This document shows, piece by piece, positions 1 through 7,371 of a stretch of 64,000 bases of DNA. Under the pieces are notes generated by a model, which was not told the origin of the DNA, searched no databases, and saw nothing but the letters and a program-made list of their open reading frames with translations. Positions within the stretch are counted from its first letter, which is position 1. The number at the start of each line of letters is the position of its first letter. Origin of the DNA: Saccharomonospora marina XMU15 (GTDB lineage: Bacteria; Actinomycetota; Actinomycetes; Mycobacteriales; Pseudonocardiaceae); assembly GCF_000244955.1 (NCBI RefSeq), contig NZ_CM001439.1, positions 5,834,527 through 5,898,526 of the forward strand, given 5' to 3'. The position numbers and the translations under genes are program-made.

Positions 1-1
1 G

Positions 2-1543
2 ATCAAGAACGGTGTCCGCGAGGCTGAGGAGTTGGCACGGGCACACAACTTCGGCATCCGCGAGGATGGCTCGGTCTTCGACAACGGACCGCCACCCGGC
101 ACATCGGCAGGGCAGCAGAAGGCGGTAGCCGATGAGCGTCGTGCTGTGGCTTCGGAGCTGAAAGCACGGGTCGAGCAGGTGTTGCGCAGCGCCACCGACG
201 TCGATTCGGACTTCTGCAAGGTCCTCGAGCGAGTCCTGGTGCGACGCACGATCGACGCCGGTGCCTACGACAACGAGTCGACTTCGCTCTCCGCCGCGGA
301 CAACGCGGGTGCCGCACTTGGCTCGCTCAGTATCCCGACGCCACCAGCCGCCGACGCAAGCCCCGCCCAGAACGCCGCATGGTGGGCCAGCCTGTCCGAG
401 GCGCAACGGCAGCGCTTCACCAACGACTACCCGCAACTGGTCGGCAACCGCGACGGTGTGTCCGCGAAGTACCGCGACCTTGCCAACCGCCACCTCCTCG
501 AGCAGAGCAAGCACAAGCTTGAGACACAGCTGGCCGCCGCCAAGGAGAACAATCCCTGGTACAAGGACATCGTCGGCCTTGAGAACGCCGAGATCGGTGA
601 GCTGGAGGCGAAGCTGGCGTCGGTGAACGAACTCGACGCGCTGCTGAACGACCCTGCTCGCCCGGACCGCCACCTGCTCGAACTGGACCTTTCGAAAACA
701 CGTGCGGAAGCAGCAGTCGCGAACGGGGATGTCGACACCGCCGATCACGTAGCGGTGTTCACTCCGGGATTTACGTCGACGGTCGACGGGAGTATCGACA
801 AGTACGACCAGAACATGGCTGACCTGAGAGCGAAGTCCGAGCACCTGGCACATCGAGGTGGCAATCCGGACGCGAGTGTCGCGACGGTGACCTACCTCGG
901 ATACCAAGCGCCCCAGGCCGATCTGGGGATGCTCTCACCGGGCCAGAGCGTCGCCAACGATACCGCCGCACGTGAAGGCGGGCAGGAACTGAACTCGTTC
1001 TTGAACGGAATCGATGCCAGCCGAGGTGACAACCCGCCGCACCTCACTTCGCTTGGCCACTCTTACGGATCCTTGACCTCGGGATACGCGTTGCAGGGCG
1101 GGACCGGGGTGGACGATGCCGTCGTGTTCGGCTCCCCCGGCCTCGGCACTGAAGATGCCTCCGACCTGAAGGTGCCGGACGGACACGTGCTTTCGTTGGA
1201 GGCCAACAAGGATCCCGTCGCGGACATCGGGAGAAGTGGTCACCTCGGCGAGGACCCGAGCGCGATGCCTGGGATGGGGCACGGAGAGACGGAAGCCGTT
1301 CCCAAGGAGCGGTCGCCGACCGGACAGGATCTTCGGGGAGTCGAGGGCCATAGCGGTTACTTCACGCCGGACAGCACCAGCCAGCACAACATGGCGGCTG
1401 TGATCGCAGGACAGCATGACCAGGTAGTCCATGGGAACAACACCGACATCGGCGATGATGCAGGCCAGGCAGGTCGGGACATCGCTTCGGGCGTCAAGAC
1501 GGGAGTCGAGGACACATGGAAGACCATCACCGGATGGTTCTGA
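2..1543 (+). CDS. DUF1023 alpha/beta hydrolase, 5' truncated by window edge
   Basis: The reading frame is open from base 2, so the true start lies outside the window. The visible 513 codons end at TGA 1541-1543. The C-terminal half has an alpha/beta-hydrolase nucleophile elbow, GHSYGS, followed by DDAVVFGSPGLG, which is typical of the actinobacterial DUF1023 (Abhydrolase_8) family. The N-terminal half is an alpha-helical, Ala/Glu-rich region of the WXG100-associated kind that often precedes DUF1023. Substrate is unknown; members are usually predicted cell-envelope or secreted hydrolases. The stop codon overlaps the start of the following lipoprotein gene, so the two are probably translationally coupled. 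Family call is firm; function is not. Confidence 0.8.
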   Translation: MKNGVREAEELARAHNFGIREDGSVFDNGPPPGTSAGQQKAVADERRAVASELKARVEQVLRSATDVDSDFCKVLERVLVRRTIDAGAYDNESTSLSAADNAGAALGSLSIPTPPAADASPAQNAAWWASLSEAQRQRFTNDYPQLVGNRDGVSAKYRDLANRHLLEQSKHKLETQLAAAKENNPWYKDIVGLENAEIGELEAKLASVNELDALLNDPARPDRHLLELDLSKTRAEAAVANGDVDTADHVAVFTPGFTSTVDGSIDKYDQNMADLRAKSEHLAHRGGNPDASVATVTYLGYQAPQADLGMLSPGQSVANDTAAREGGQELNSFLNGIDASRGDNPPHLTSLGHSYGSLTSGYALQGGTGVDDAVVFGSPGLGTEDASDLKVPDGHVLSLEANKDPVADIGRSGHLGEDPSAMPGMGHGETEAVPKERSPTGQDLRGVEGHSGYFTPDSTSQHNMAAVIAGQHDQVVHGNNTDIGDDAGQAGRDIASGVKTGVEDTWKTITGWF

Positions 1544-2130
1544 GAACCGCGATCCGTCCCGTGATGATCGCATCGGCGATGGCGGTGTTGCTGCTTCCCG
1601 CCGCGTGCGGAATGGAGGGTGGCGACATCAACGACGACCCCAACGCGGGCACCGTGCAGGAGCAGTTCGACACGCTACTGCAACGACCCAGCTTCGAAGA
1701 AATGACCGAGCGGTACCAGGAAATGGTCACCAAGGTACGACGCGCCACAGTCCAACTGGGTGGAATACCGGAATGGCGCGACTCGAAAGGAAGCACCCCG
1801 ATAAGCGGCGCCGGATGCGGTTTCGATTTTCCTGACATCGGGTCAGACGGCGGAACCCGACAGATCAATGGAGGGGTATCCGAAGGCGCGATCCCCGATG
1901 ACCGCTGGCCGGAAGTCATTGAACGCGTCGGAAAAATAGCCGAAAGCTACGGTTTCAACCGGCGCGAAGTCTTCAAAGACGAACCTGGCGACCACGATGT
2001 CCGTTTCTACGACTCCTACGGCGGCGATTTCGTTTTCGGCACGAAAATCAACACTTCCATGGTGATCAGCTCCGGTTGCTTCCTCAAGAATGAGGCGCGG
2101 GAGCGAGGTTTCCCGTCGGAAGCAGAATAG
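1516..2130 (+). CDS. LppA-like lipoprotein
   Basis: This is a 204-residue exported protein with a type II signal peptide: a basic N-terminus, a hydrophobic stretch (residues about 14-30) and a lipobox ending PAAC. The mature part is polar and resembles the LppA family of actinobacterial lipoproteins, whose function is unknown. The start at ATG 1516 has a GAGG-containing Shine-Dalgarno about 5 bases upstream and overlaps the end of the hydrolase gene. An internal ATG at 1534 is an alternative. The signal peptide and first mature 50 residues are duplicated almost exactly in the broken copy downstream. Confidence 0.7.
   Translation: MEDHHRMVLRTAIRPVMIASAMAVLLLPAACGMEGGDINDDPNAGTVQEQFDTLLQRPSFEEMTERYQEMVTKVRRATVQLGGIPEWRDSKGSTPISGAGCGFDFPDIGSDGGTRQINGGVSEGAIPDDRWPEVIERVGKIAESYGFNRREVFKDEPGDHDVRFYDSYGGDFVFGTKINTSMVISSGCFLKNEARERGFPSEAE
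1581..1740 (+). repeat. direct repeat, copy 1 of duplicated lppA 5' segment (copy 2 at 2197-2356)
   Basis: About 160 bp encoding the end of the signal peptide through the motif MTERY.EMVT.V recur at a spacing of 616 bp with only scattered substitutions. Sequence on either side does not match. The repeat marks a tandem gene duplication of which the second copy lost its 3' part. Confidence 0.85.
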
Positions 2131-2137
2131 TGCGGCG

Positions 2138-2497
2138 GTGAAGGGGTCACGGGTTTTCAAGGCCGGGCTCTGGCGAGTCGTGGTCGCGGCAGCGTTGGCG
2201 GTGTTACTGCTTCCCGCTGCGTGTGGAACGGAGGGTGGCGACATCAACGACGACCCCAACGCGGGCACCGTGCAGGAGCAGTTCGACACGCTGCTGCAAC
2301 GACCCAGCTTCGAACGAATGACCGAGCGGTACAAGGAAATGGTCACCGAGGTCCGGCAACGCCGGATCATCGAGCGGGTCCACGAAACCGACATCCGGGC
2401 TCCACACATCACCGAGGCCGCCCGTCGGGGACAACTGCCGGAGGCTGACCAGCAGGTCGGGGCCGGTCAGCCAACCCTCGCGGACGGGCATGGGTGA
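2138..2497 (+). pseudogene. truncated second copy of the LppA-like lipoprotein gene
   Basis: A GTG start at 2138 opens a frame whose signal peptide, lipobox (PAAC) and first mature residues match the upstream lipoprotein nearly base for base. Similarity stops abruptly near 2356, after the shared segment EMVT.V. From there the frame runs antisense through an amidohydrolase remnant and ends at 2497 with an unrelated tail. It could still produce a 119-residue lipoprotein with a novel C-terminus, but most of the LppA-like domain is missing. I treat it as a pseudogene made by tandem duplication followed by deletion or rearrangement. Confidence 0.7.
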
Positions 2498-2811
2498 AAC
2501 CCGTGTCCGCGCCCCACGCATCCCGGACAGTCGTCACGCCGCAAGTAAGCAACCGGCGAAGCGTCGGCACCGCTTCCAGGATCCGGGTGCTGCGGGGCAG
2601 CGACTCCTGGCGAGGGAACGCGACATGCGCACGGCAATCGATGAACCCGGGAACGAGCAGGCCGCCTCGACAGTCAACCTGGTCAGGGCACTCCACATCG
2701 GATCCGACAGCCGCGATCCGCCCATCGCGCACGAGCACGTCCGCACGGTCGATCACGCCGCTCGCTGTCCGGGTGGAGAATCAACGCTTTCGTGAGTGCC
2801 GTGGCCGCCAC
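2357..2811 (-). pseudogene. amidohydrolase remnant, frameshifted and 3'-truncated
   Basis: Three minus-strand frames together spell the start of an imidazolonepropionase-like amidohydrolase. The first is ALILHPDSERR, from a possible GTG at 2811. A frame change near 2757 leads to IDRADVLVRDGRIAAVG and LVPGFIDCRAHV. A second change near 2500 leads to GWLTGPDLLVS and LSPTGG. The family's first metal motif (HxH after the GFID segment) is degraded to RAHV. The catalytic barrel that should follow is absent because the lppA fragment begins at 2356. The remnant starts 50 bp after the trpS stop on the same strand, so it may once have been co-transcribed with trpS. Confidence 0.75.
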
Positions 2812-2860
2812 GCCCTCTTCCTGCCGGAGGAGTGCTGCCCAACATCGCAACTTCTCCCGC

Positions 2861-3904
2861 TCAGCGACGGGCGTGGCGTTCGGCGCTGCGCCGCAGTCTG
2901 TTGTACGCACCGGCCAGTCCCATGGCCTTGCGCGCTTCGAACACCACCTGCCGAACGACCTGGCGGGTGCGTTCGGTGCCGGTGACGACGATCTCGTCCA
3001 CCAGGCCGGGCTGCTGCTCGTAGTGACTCCGCCGCTCACGCATCGGGTCGAGAAACCGGTTGAGCGCGGCCGCCAGCGCCTGCTTCACCTCGACGTCGCC
3101 GACCCGACCTTCCCGGTATCGCGTCTCCAACTCGGCGACCTGGGCGTGGTCATCGTTGAAGGCGCGGTGGTATTCGAACACCGGGTTGCCCTCCACCCGG
3201 CCGGGCACGTCGGGGCGGATCCGGTTGGGGTCGGTGAACATGCCCGCGACCTTGCGGCGGACGTCGTCGGCACTGTCCGAGAGGTAGATGGCGTTGTCGA
3301 GGGACTTGCTCATCTTCGCTCGGCCGTCGGTGCCGATCAGACTGGTCACGTCGCTGCGCACGAGTTCCGGCACCGGGAAGGTGTCGCCGTAGAGGTGATT
3401 GAACCGGCGCGCGATCTCCCGTGTCACCTCGACGTGTGCGTGGTTGTCCTGCCCGACCGGCACGGCATGGGCCTTCACGCAGAGGATGTCGGCGGCCTGC
3501 AGGACCGGGTATCCCAGCAGCGCGTAGGACATTTCGGCCTCGCCAGCGGCGCGGCTCATCTCCTTGAGACTGGGGACGCGTTGCAGCCGCGGCACCGTCA
3601 CCAGGCTCTGCAGCAGCGTGTTCAGCTCAGCGACCTCCCCGATGGCCGACTGCAGGTAGAAGGTCGCGCGTGCCGGGTCGATACCGGCCGCCAACGCGTC
3701 GAGTACCTGCTCGCGAACGTTCCCGGTCACCCGTGCGATGTCGTCGGCGCGGTTGGCGGTGGTGAGCATGTGTAGGTCGGCAAGGATCAGGAAGGTCTCG
3801 TAGCGATGCTGCAGCCGCACCCGGTTCGCCAGGCTGCCGACATAGTGCCCGAGGTGCAGCCTGCCGGTTGGGCGGTCGCCGGTGAGCATTCGTTGCGTGG
3901 TCAT
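2861..3904 (-). CDS. trpS: tryptophanyl-tRNA synthetase, second (auxiliary-like) type
   Basis: This class Ic aminoacyl-tRNA synthetase charges tRNA-Trp. At 347 residues it is full length for the family. The HIGH signature is HLGH in LTGDRPTGRLHLGHYVGS near the N-terminus, and the KMSKS loop is present as AKMSKS around residue 197. The opening LTGDRPTG and HYVGSL differ from the housekeeping actinobacterial form (usually SGIQPT and HLGNYLGA). It looks instead like the second-type TrpRS found as auxiliary, often indolmycin-resistant enzymes. That assignment is inference from motifs. A leader peptide with tandem Trp codons and an attenuator lie directly upstream, supporting control by tRNA-Trp charging. 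ATG at 3904 follows a GAGAGGGATCC Shine-Dalgarno-like stretch. Confidence 0.9.
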   Translation of the reverse strand: MTTQRMLTGDRPTGRLHLGHYVGSLANRVRLQHRYETFLILADLHMLTTANRADDIARVTGNVREQVLDALAAGIDPARATFYLQSAIGEVAELNTLLQSLVTVPRLQRVPSLKEMSRAAGEAEMSYALLGYPVLQAADILCVKAHAVPVGQDNHAHVEVTREIARRFNHLYGDTFPVPELVRSDVTSLIGTDGRAKMSKSLDNAIYLSDSADDVRRKVAGMFTDPNRIRPDVPGRVEGNPVFEYHRAFNDDHAQVAELETRYREGRVGDVEVKQALAAALNRFLDPMRERRSHYEQQPGLVDEIVVTGTERTRQVVRQVVFEARKAMGLAGAYNRLRRSAERHARR

Positions 3905-3950
3905 GGATCCCTCTCGTCAGCGGACCGCCCGAGAGGTCATGCCCAACAGC

Positions 3951-4019
3951 AGAAAGGCCGCCTCGTGGGCGGCCTTCTCGTCACCTGGTGCGCAAGGTCG
4001 AAAGCCGCCGAGAGGCGGC
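3951..4019 (-). promoter_or_regulatory. trp-type attenuator: antiterminator versus terminator in the trpS leader
   Basis: Read on the minus strand there are four ordered segments. Segment 1 (4019-4014, GCCGCC) pairs with segment 2 (4009-4004, GGCGGC) immediately after the two Trp codons. Segment 2 extended (4009-4001, GGCGGCUUU) can instead pair over nine positions with segment 3 (3976-3968, AAGGCCGCC), giving an antiterminator. Segment 3 otherwise pairs perfectly with segment 4 (3962-3954, GGCGGCCTT), a 9-bp stem with a 5-base loop followed by a T-rich tract, i.e. an intrinsic terminator. A ribosome stalled on the Trp codons would cover segment 1 and free segment 2, allowing trpS transcription. 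Confidence 0.85.
3954..3976 (-). terminator. intrinsic terminator of the trpS attenuator
   Basis: A perfect 9-bp GC-rich stem (AAGGCCGCC / GGCGGCCTT) with a 5-base loop is followed on the minus strand by TTCTGCTGTTG. It lies between the leader-peptide stop and the trpS start and shares its 5' arm with the alternative antiterminator. Confidence 0.8.
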
Positions 4020-4028
4020 CCACCACAT
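3981..4028 (-). CDS. trpS leader peptide with tandem Trp codons
   Basis: A 15-codon frame, MWWAASRRLSTLRTR, starts at ATG 4028-4026 and ends at TGA 3983-3981. Codons 2 and 3 are both TGG, the rarest amino acid placed exactly where a stalled ribosome would mask the first attenuator segment. No strong Shine-Dalgarno is visible. A TATGGT hexamer about 27 bases upstream could be a -10 element with a very short untranslated leader. The peptide itself needs no function beyond sensing charged tRNA-Trp. Confidence 0.75.
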   Translation of the reverse strand: MWWAASRRLSTLRTR

Positions 4029-4117
4029 GTTTGGACACGTACGCACAGAGCGGACCATAGCACGGCAATCGCCGAGGATTCCTGTCGTGCCCCACCACAA
4101 CTATCGAAAGGCTGCAC

Positions 4118-4852
4118 ATGCTCATCGAGAGCCTGGCGACCCGTCCTGACCTGCTCGGCCCGGCGCTCGAACTCGGCGACATCGGGGCGGAGTTCATGCG
4201 GCACGATCCGATCGCCGACCTGACCCGCGCCACCAGACTGGCAACACGATGGCCCGAGTACTTCCTCGTTCTGCTCGAAGACGGCGTGCCGGTCGCCAGG
4301 GCCGTCGGTGTTCCGCTGGCGTTTCCTACAAGCGAAAGACCCGAGTTGCCCGACCACGGGTGGGACGGCGCCATTCTGTGGGCCTTCGAGGACGCCGTTG
4401 ACGGCCGCGCGCCGACAACACTCCTCGCACTGGATGTCCAGGTCGCCGTCAAGCACCGGGGTCGGGGGATCGCCGCGCGTGCGCTCGCAGCACTTCGCAC
4501 CCGTGCTCGCGAGCACGGACTGCATCGCCTCGTGATACCCGTACGGCCGACCGGCAAGCAGTACCGGCCGAACGAAACCATGGCGGATTACCTGCTTCGC
4601 CGTCGCCCGGACGGCTACTCCGCTGACGCCTGGTTGCGCACACACGAACGAGTTGGAGGCAGGTTCGTCAAGGTCGCGCCCTTCGCTATGACGATTACCG
4701 GCGCCCTGGGCCAGTGGGAGGACTGGACCGGAAAGGTGCTTCGGCCCGGCCCGAACGTCGTCGAAGGTGCGCTCGCCCCCGTCGTGGCGAATGTGGAGCA
4801 GGACATCGGCGTCTATGTCGAGCCGAACGTATGGTTCGAACACTGCCCATAG
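4118..4852 (+). CDS. GNAT-family N-acetyltransferase
   Basis: This 244-residue soluble protein carries the acetyl-CoA binding motif A of GNAT enzymes, VAVKHRGRGIAARAL (residues about 110-124), preceded by a beta strand LLALDVQ. The rest of the fold is divergent and the substrate cannot be read from the sequence. It is divergent from trpS, with the attenuated trpS promoter in between, and convergent with the methyltransferase gene, the two stop codons being one base apart. ATG 4118 has a weak GAAAGG Shine-Dalgarno. Confidence 0.7.
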   Translation: MLIESLATRPDLLGPALELGDIGAEFMRHDPIADLTRATRLATRWPEYFLVLLEDGVPVARAVGVPLAFPTSERPELPDHGWDGAILWAFEDAVDGRAPTTLLALDVQVAVKHRGRGIAARALAALRTRAREHGLHRLVIPVRPTGKQYRPNETMADYLLRRRPDGYSADAWLRTHERVGGRFVKVAPFAMTITGALGQWEDWTGKVLRPGPNVVEGALAPVVANVEQDIGVYVEPNVWFEHCP

Positions 4853-4853
4853 G

Positions 4854-5519
4854 TCATCTCGCGTTGCGTGCCAGCAGGAAGCACTGCGGGGTCAGTTCCC
4901 TGAACGTGCCTTCCTCGTCCGGTTGCCGCACCAGCCGGGCATGTTCCCGCAACCCGGTTTGACCCAGTAGGTCCGCCAGGTGATCGGGCTGCTGGGGATG
5001 GAAGTCGAGCGAGACCCGGTGACCACCGACCTCGGTGCGGTGCAGCACCTCATCGCCCACCGCGAAGGCGAGTTGCAGATACCCGCCGGGCGCCAGCACC
5101 CGATGGAACTCAGCGAGAACCAGCGGCAGGTGGTCGTCCGGTACGTGAATGATCGAATACCACGCCACGATGCCGCCGAGAGCGCCGTCCTCGGTGTCCA
5201 GCGCGGTCATCGAACCTTCCCGAAACCGCAGGTGGGGGTGTCTGCGCCGGGCCTGCTCGATCATCCCGGGCGAGATATCGATTCCGGTCACCGGCAACCC
5301 GAGGTCGTGCAGGTGCGCCGCTATCCGCCCTGGCCCGCAGCCGACATCGAGCACCGCGCCCGGTCGCTGCCCCCGCACCAGTTCGGCGAAGACCGCGAGT
5401 ACCGCGCGGTCGAAGGGTTTGACTGCCAACTCCTGGTCGAACCGATCGGCGTAATCGGCCGCGAGAACGTCGTATGCCGCACGGGTGCGTGAGGCGAAAC
5501 GGGGCTCGATGACGCGCAC
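4854..5519 (-). CDS. SAM-dependent class I methyltransferase
   Basis: The Rossmann-fold SAM site is clear: VLDVGCGPGRIAAHL (motif I), then GIDISPGMIEQAR (motif II acidic residue) and LAPGGYLQLAF (motif III region). It belongs to the small-molecule Methyltransf_11/25 group; substrate unknown. I place the start at GTG 5519, giving 221 residues beginning near IEPRFASRTRAAYD, because the family normally begins there and sequence further upstream lacks conservation-like character. GGGAGG directly precedes this GTG, which is unusually close for a Shine-Dalgarno, so the exact start is uncertain. Confidence 0.78.
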   Translation of the reverse strand: MRVIEPRFASRTRAAYDVLAADYADRFDQELAVKPFDRAVLAVFAELVRGQRPGAVLDVGCGPGRIAAHLHDLGLPVTGIDISPGMIEQARRRHPHLRFREGSMTALDTEDGALGGIVAWYSIIHVPDDHLPLVLAEFHRVLAPGGYLQLAFAVGDEVLHRTEVGGHRVSLDFHPQQPDHLADLLGQTGLREHARLVRQPDEEGTFRELTPQCFLLARNAR

Positions 5520-5703
5520 CTCCCAATGGGAGAGCAGGTCGAACGCGCGAACACGCGCAGCCCTGCCACCCGCCAACTCCTTCACACGGTCGAGTGAGGC
5601 CGAAGAGCCCACGCAATCCGGTCGCCCGTCTCTGCCCCCACCCACATCAGTGAACGAAGTTGAAACTGGCACAAGCACAGAACAGGCAAGGCAGGACGAG
5701 ACC

Positions 5704-6327
5704 ATGTCCGACCAACCACAAAACCAGACACCACCGGCCGAGTCCAAGAAGAAGCGCCACAAGTGGCCGTGGATCCTCGGCGGGCTCGCCGTCGTGCTGA
5801 TCATCATTATCGCAGTGGTCGCCACGAGCGGTTCGGACGATCAGCAGACGGCCACCAACGGCTCGAACGGCGATCCGCAGCAGGCGCAGCAGCAGCCACC
5901 ACCGGAGCAGGAGCAGGCCCAGGAGCAGGCCGAGGCCGGGATCGGCCAGCCGGTTCGCGACGGCAAGTTCGAGTTCACCGTCGAAGGTGTCGAGCGAGCC
6001 CCGAGCGTCGGCGACGACGCCGTCATGACCGAGCAGGCTCAGGGCGAGTTCGCCATCCTCACGATGACGGTGCGCAACATCGGAGACGAGGCGCAACCGC
6101 TGTCCGACACCGACCAGTACGTGTACGACGCCGCGGGACGGCAGTACTCGGCGGACAGCATGGCCGGCCTGGCCATCACGGGCAACGACGTGTTCCTCAA
6201 CCCGATCAATCCGGGCAACTCCGTGACAGGCAAGGTGGTGTTCGACGTGCCTGCGGGCACCGAACTAGTCAGGGCCGAACTGCACGATTCCGCGTTCAGC
6301 GACGGGGTGACGGTGAACCTCGAATGA
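5704..6327 (+). CDS. membrane-anchored DUF4352 protein
   Basis: The 207-residue product has a short cytoplasmic basic segment (SKKKRHKW), one transmembrane helix (WILGGLAVVLIIIIAVVAT) and a Gln/Pro-rich linker. A C-terminal immunoglobulin-like domain of the DUF4352 (telomeric-repeat-binding-factor-2-like) family follows, with the hallmark ILTMTVRNIGDEAQ. Such proteins sit outside the membrane and are of unknown function. The start at ATG 5704 was chosen because the frame upstream overlaps the divergent methyltransferase and encodes no signal. Confidence 0.75.
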   Translation: MSDQPQNQTPPAESKKKRHKWPWILGGLAVVLIIIIAVVATSGSDDQQTATNGSNGDPQQAQQQPPPEQEQAQEQAEAGIGQPVRDGKFEFTVEGVERAPSVGDDAVMTEQAQGEFAILTMTVRNIGDEAQPLSDTDQYVYDAAGRQYSADSMAGLAITGNDVFLNPINPGNSVTGKVVFDVPAGTELVRAELHDSAFSDGVTVNLE

Positions 6328-6357
6328 CGCTGCTTCCGTGGAACTGGCCGGGCCCGC

Positions 6358-7194
6358 TCAGCGGATGATCGACACGATCTCGCACGCGGCCTCGGCCAGT
6401 TCCCGATCACCGTCGAGCCTGCCACGGCTGATCGCCACCGCGGGCTCGATGGTGCGCGTGCACAGCCGCCACGCCGTGCCGGAATCCAACTGGATCTCGG
6501 CCGTGGCCGACCCCGGCAACGAGGCGTCGAGCGACCACCCTTCGCCGGTGGAAGTGGCCGTCCAGCTGCCCGCGGCCGTGCCGTCGACGGTCAGCCGCAG
6601 CTGCGTGCCCTCGGCCCGCCTCACCCCACGCAGCGTGAACGGCAACGCCCGCGCGAAGGTGTCCAGCACCAGGCGCAGCGAATCCTGCTCGGCAGCGACG
6701 GATTCGCCCACCGCCTCCCGGATCTGCTGGCGGTGAACCCAGTACTCGGTGAAGTCCCTCGCGCGGTCCAACCACATAGGGGCGGGGTCGGCACCGGCCC
6801 ACGAAACCGGCGTGCCGTACTCGTCGGGATCGACGGCCGACCACAGTCGCTCGATCCGCTCGCCGGTGAACTCCAGGCTTTCCAGCAGAGATCGCGGGCT
6901 GAGCCGCGCGCACGCGTCCACCCACTCCTGGTTCAGCCGGTGGATGAACGTCGCGAACGGCTCTCCGTCGCGTGGCCCCATCCCCGCGTCGTAGCCGTCC
7001 CGGGTCCGGGCGAGGCGACCGTAGTCGCCACCGAGCACGTGCGCGGCGAGATCCTTGACCGTCCACCCCGGCAGGGCTGCCAGCTCCCATTGCTGGGGAG
7101 TCAAGCCGCGCAGGTCGGTCAGTAGCGCCTCGCGTTCGGGCCCGAACGCCGATCCGGCGTCGATCGGCTCACCCAGCCAGGAAAACTCAGCCAT
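6358..7194 (-). CDS. maleylpyruvate isomerase N-terminal domain protein (DinB-fold)
   Basis: This 278-residue protein begins with the DinB/MDMPI helical bundle; the segment WELAALPGWTVKDLAAHVLG contains the family's typical W.VKDL..H metal/thiol-site motif. The C-terminal half is an SCP2-like beta domain. In actinobacteria this architecture marks mycothiol-dependent enzymes related to maleylpyruvate isomerase. The actual substrate is not known. It is convergent with the DUF4352 gene and divergent from dinB. Confidence 0.75.
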   Translation of the reverse strand: MAEFSWLGEPIDAGSAFGPEREALLTDLRGLTPQQWELAALPGWTVKDLAAHVLGGDYGRLARTRDGYDAGMGPRDGEPFATFIHRLNQEWVDACARLSPRSLLESLEFTGERIERLWSAVDPDEYGTPVSWAGADPAPMWLDRARDFTEYWVHRQQIREAVGESVAAEQDSLRLVLDTFARALPFTLRGVRRAEGTQLRLTVDGTAAGSWTATSTGEGWSLDASLPGSATAEIQLDSGTAWRLCTRTIEPAVAISRGRLDGDRELAEAACEIVSIIR

Positions 7195-7357
7195 GTCGCG
7201 GGTCTAGCAGCCACGCCACAGGGCAGACAACCGGTTTGCCCACGTACCCGCCGGATGGCGGCACCCTCGGTCCCCTCTCTGCCCGGTGAGCACTGCGCGA
7301 TCTGCTCGCGCGCACCATCCCCCGCTCCCGTAGTCGCGGGGTTGTCGGTCATCGATG

Positions 7358-7371
7358 CGAACATATGTTCG
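7358..7371. promoter_or_regulatory. LexA (SOS) box overlapping the dinB start
   Basis: CGAACATATGTTCG is a perfect 14-bp palindrome matching the actinobacterial LexA consensus (GAAC-N4-GTTC core). It contains the first candidate dinB start codon, so LexA bound here would cover the promoter or the start of a near-leaderless transcript. This predicts DNA-damage induction of the polymerase. Confidence 0.85.
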
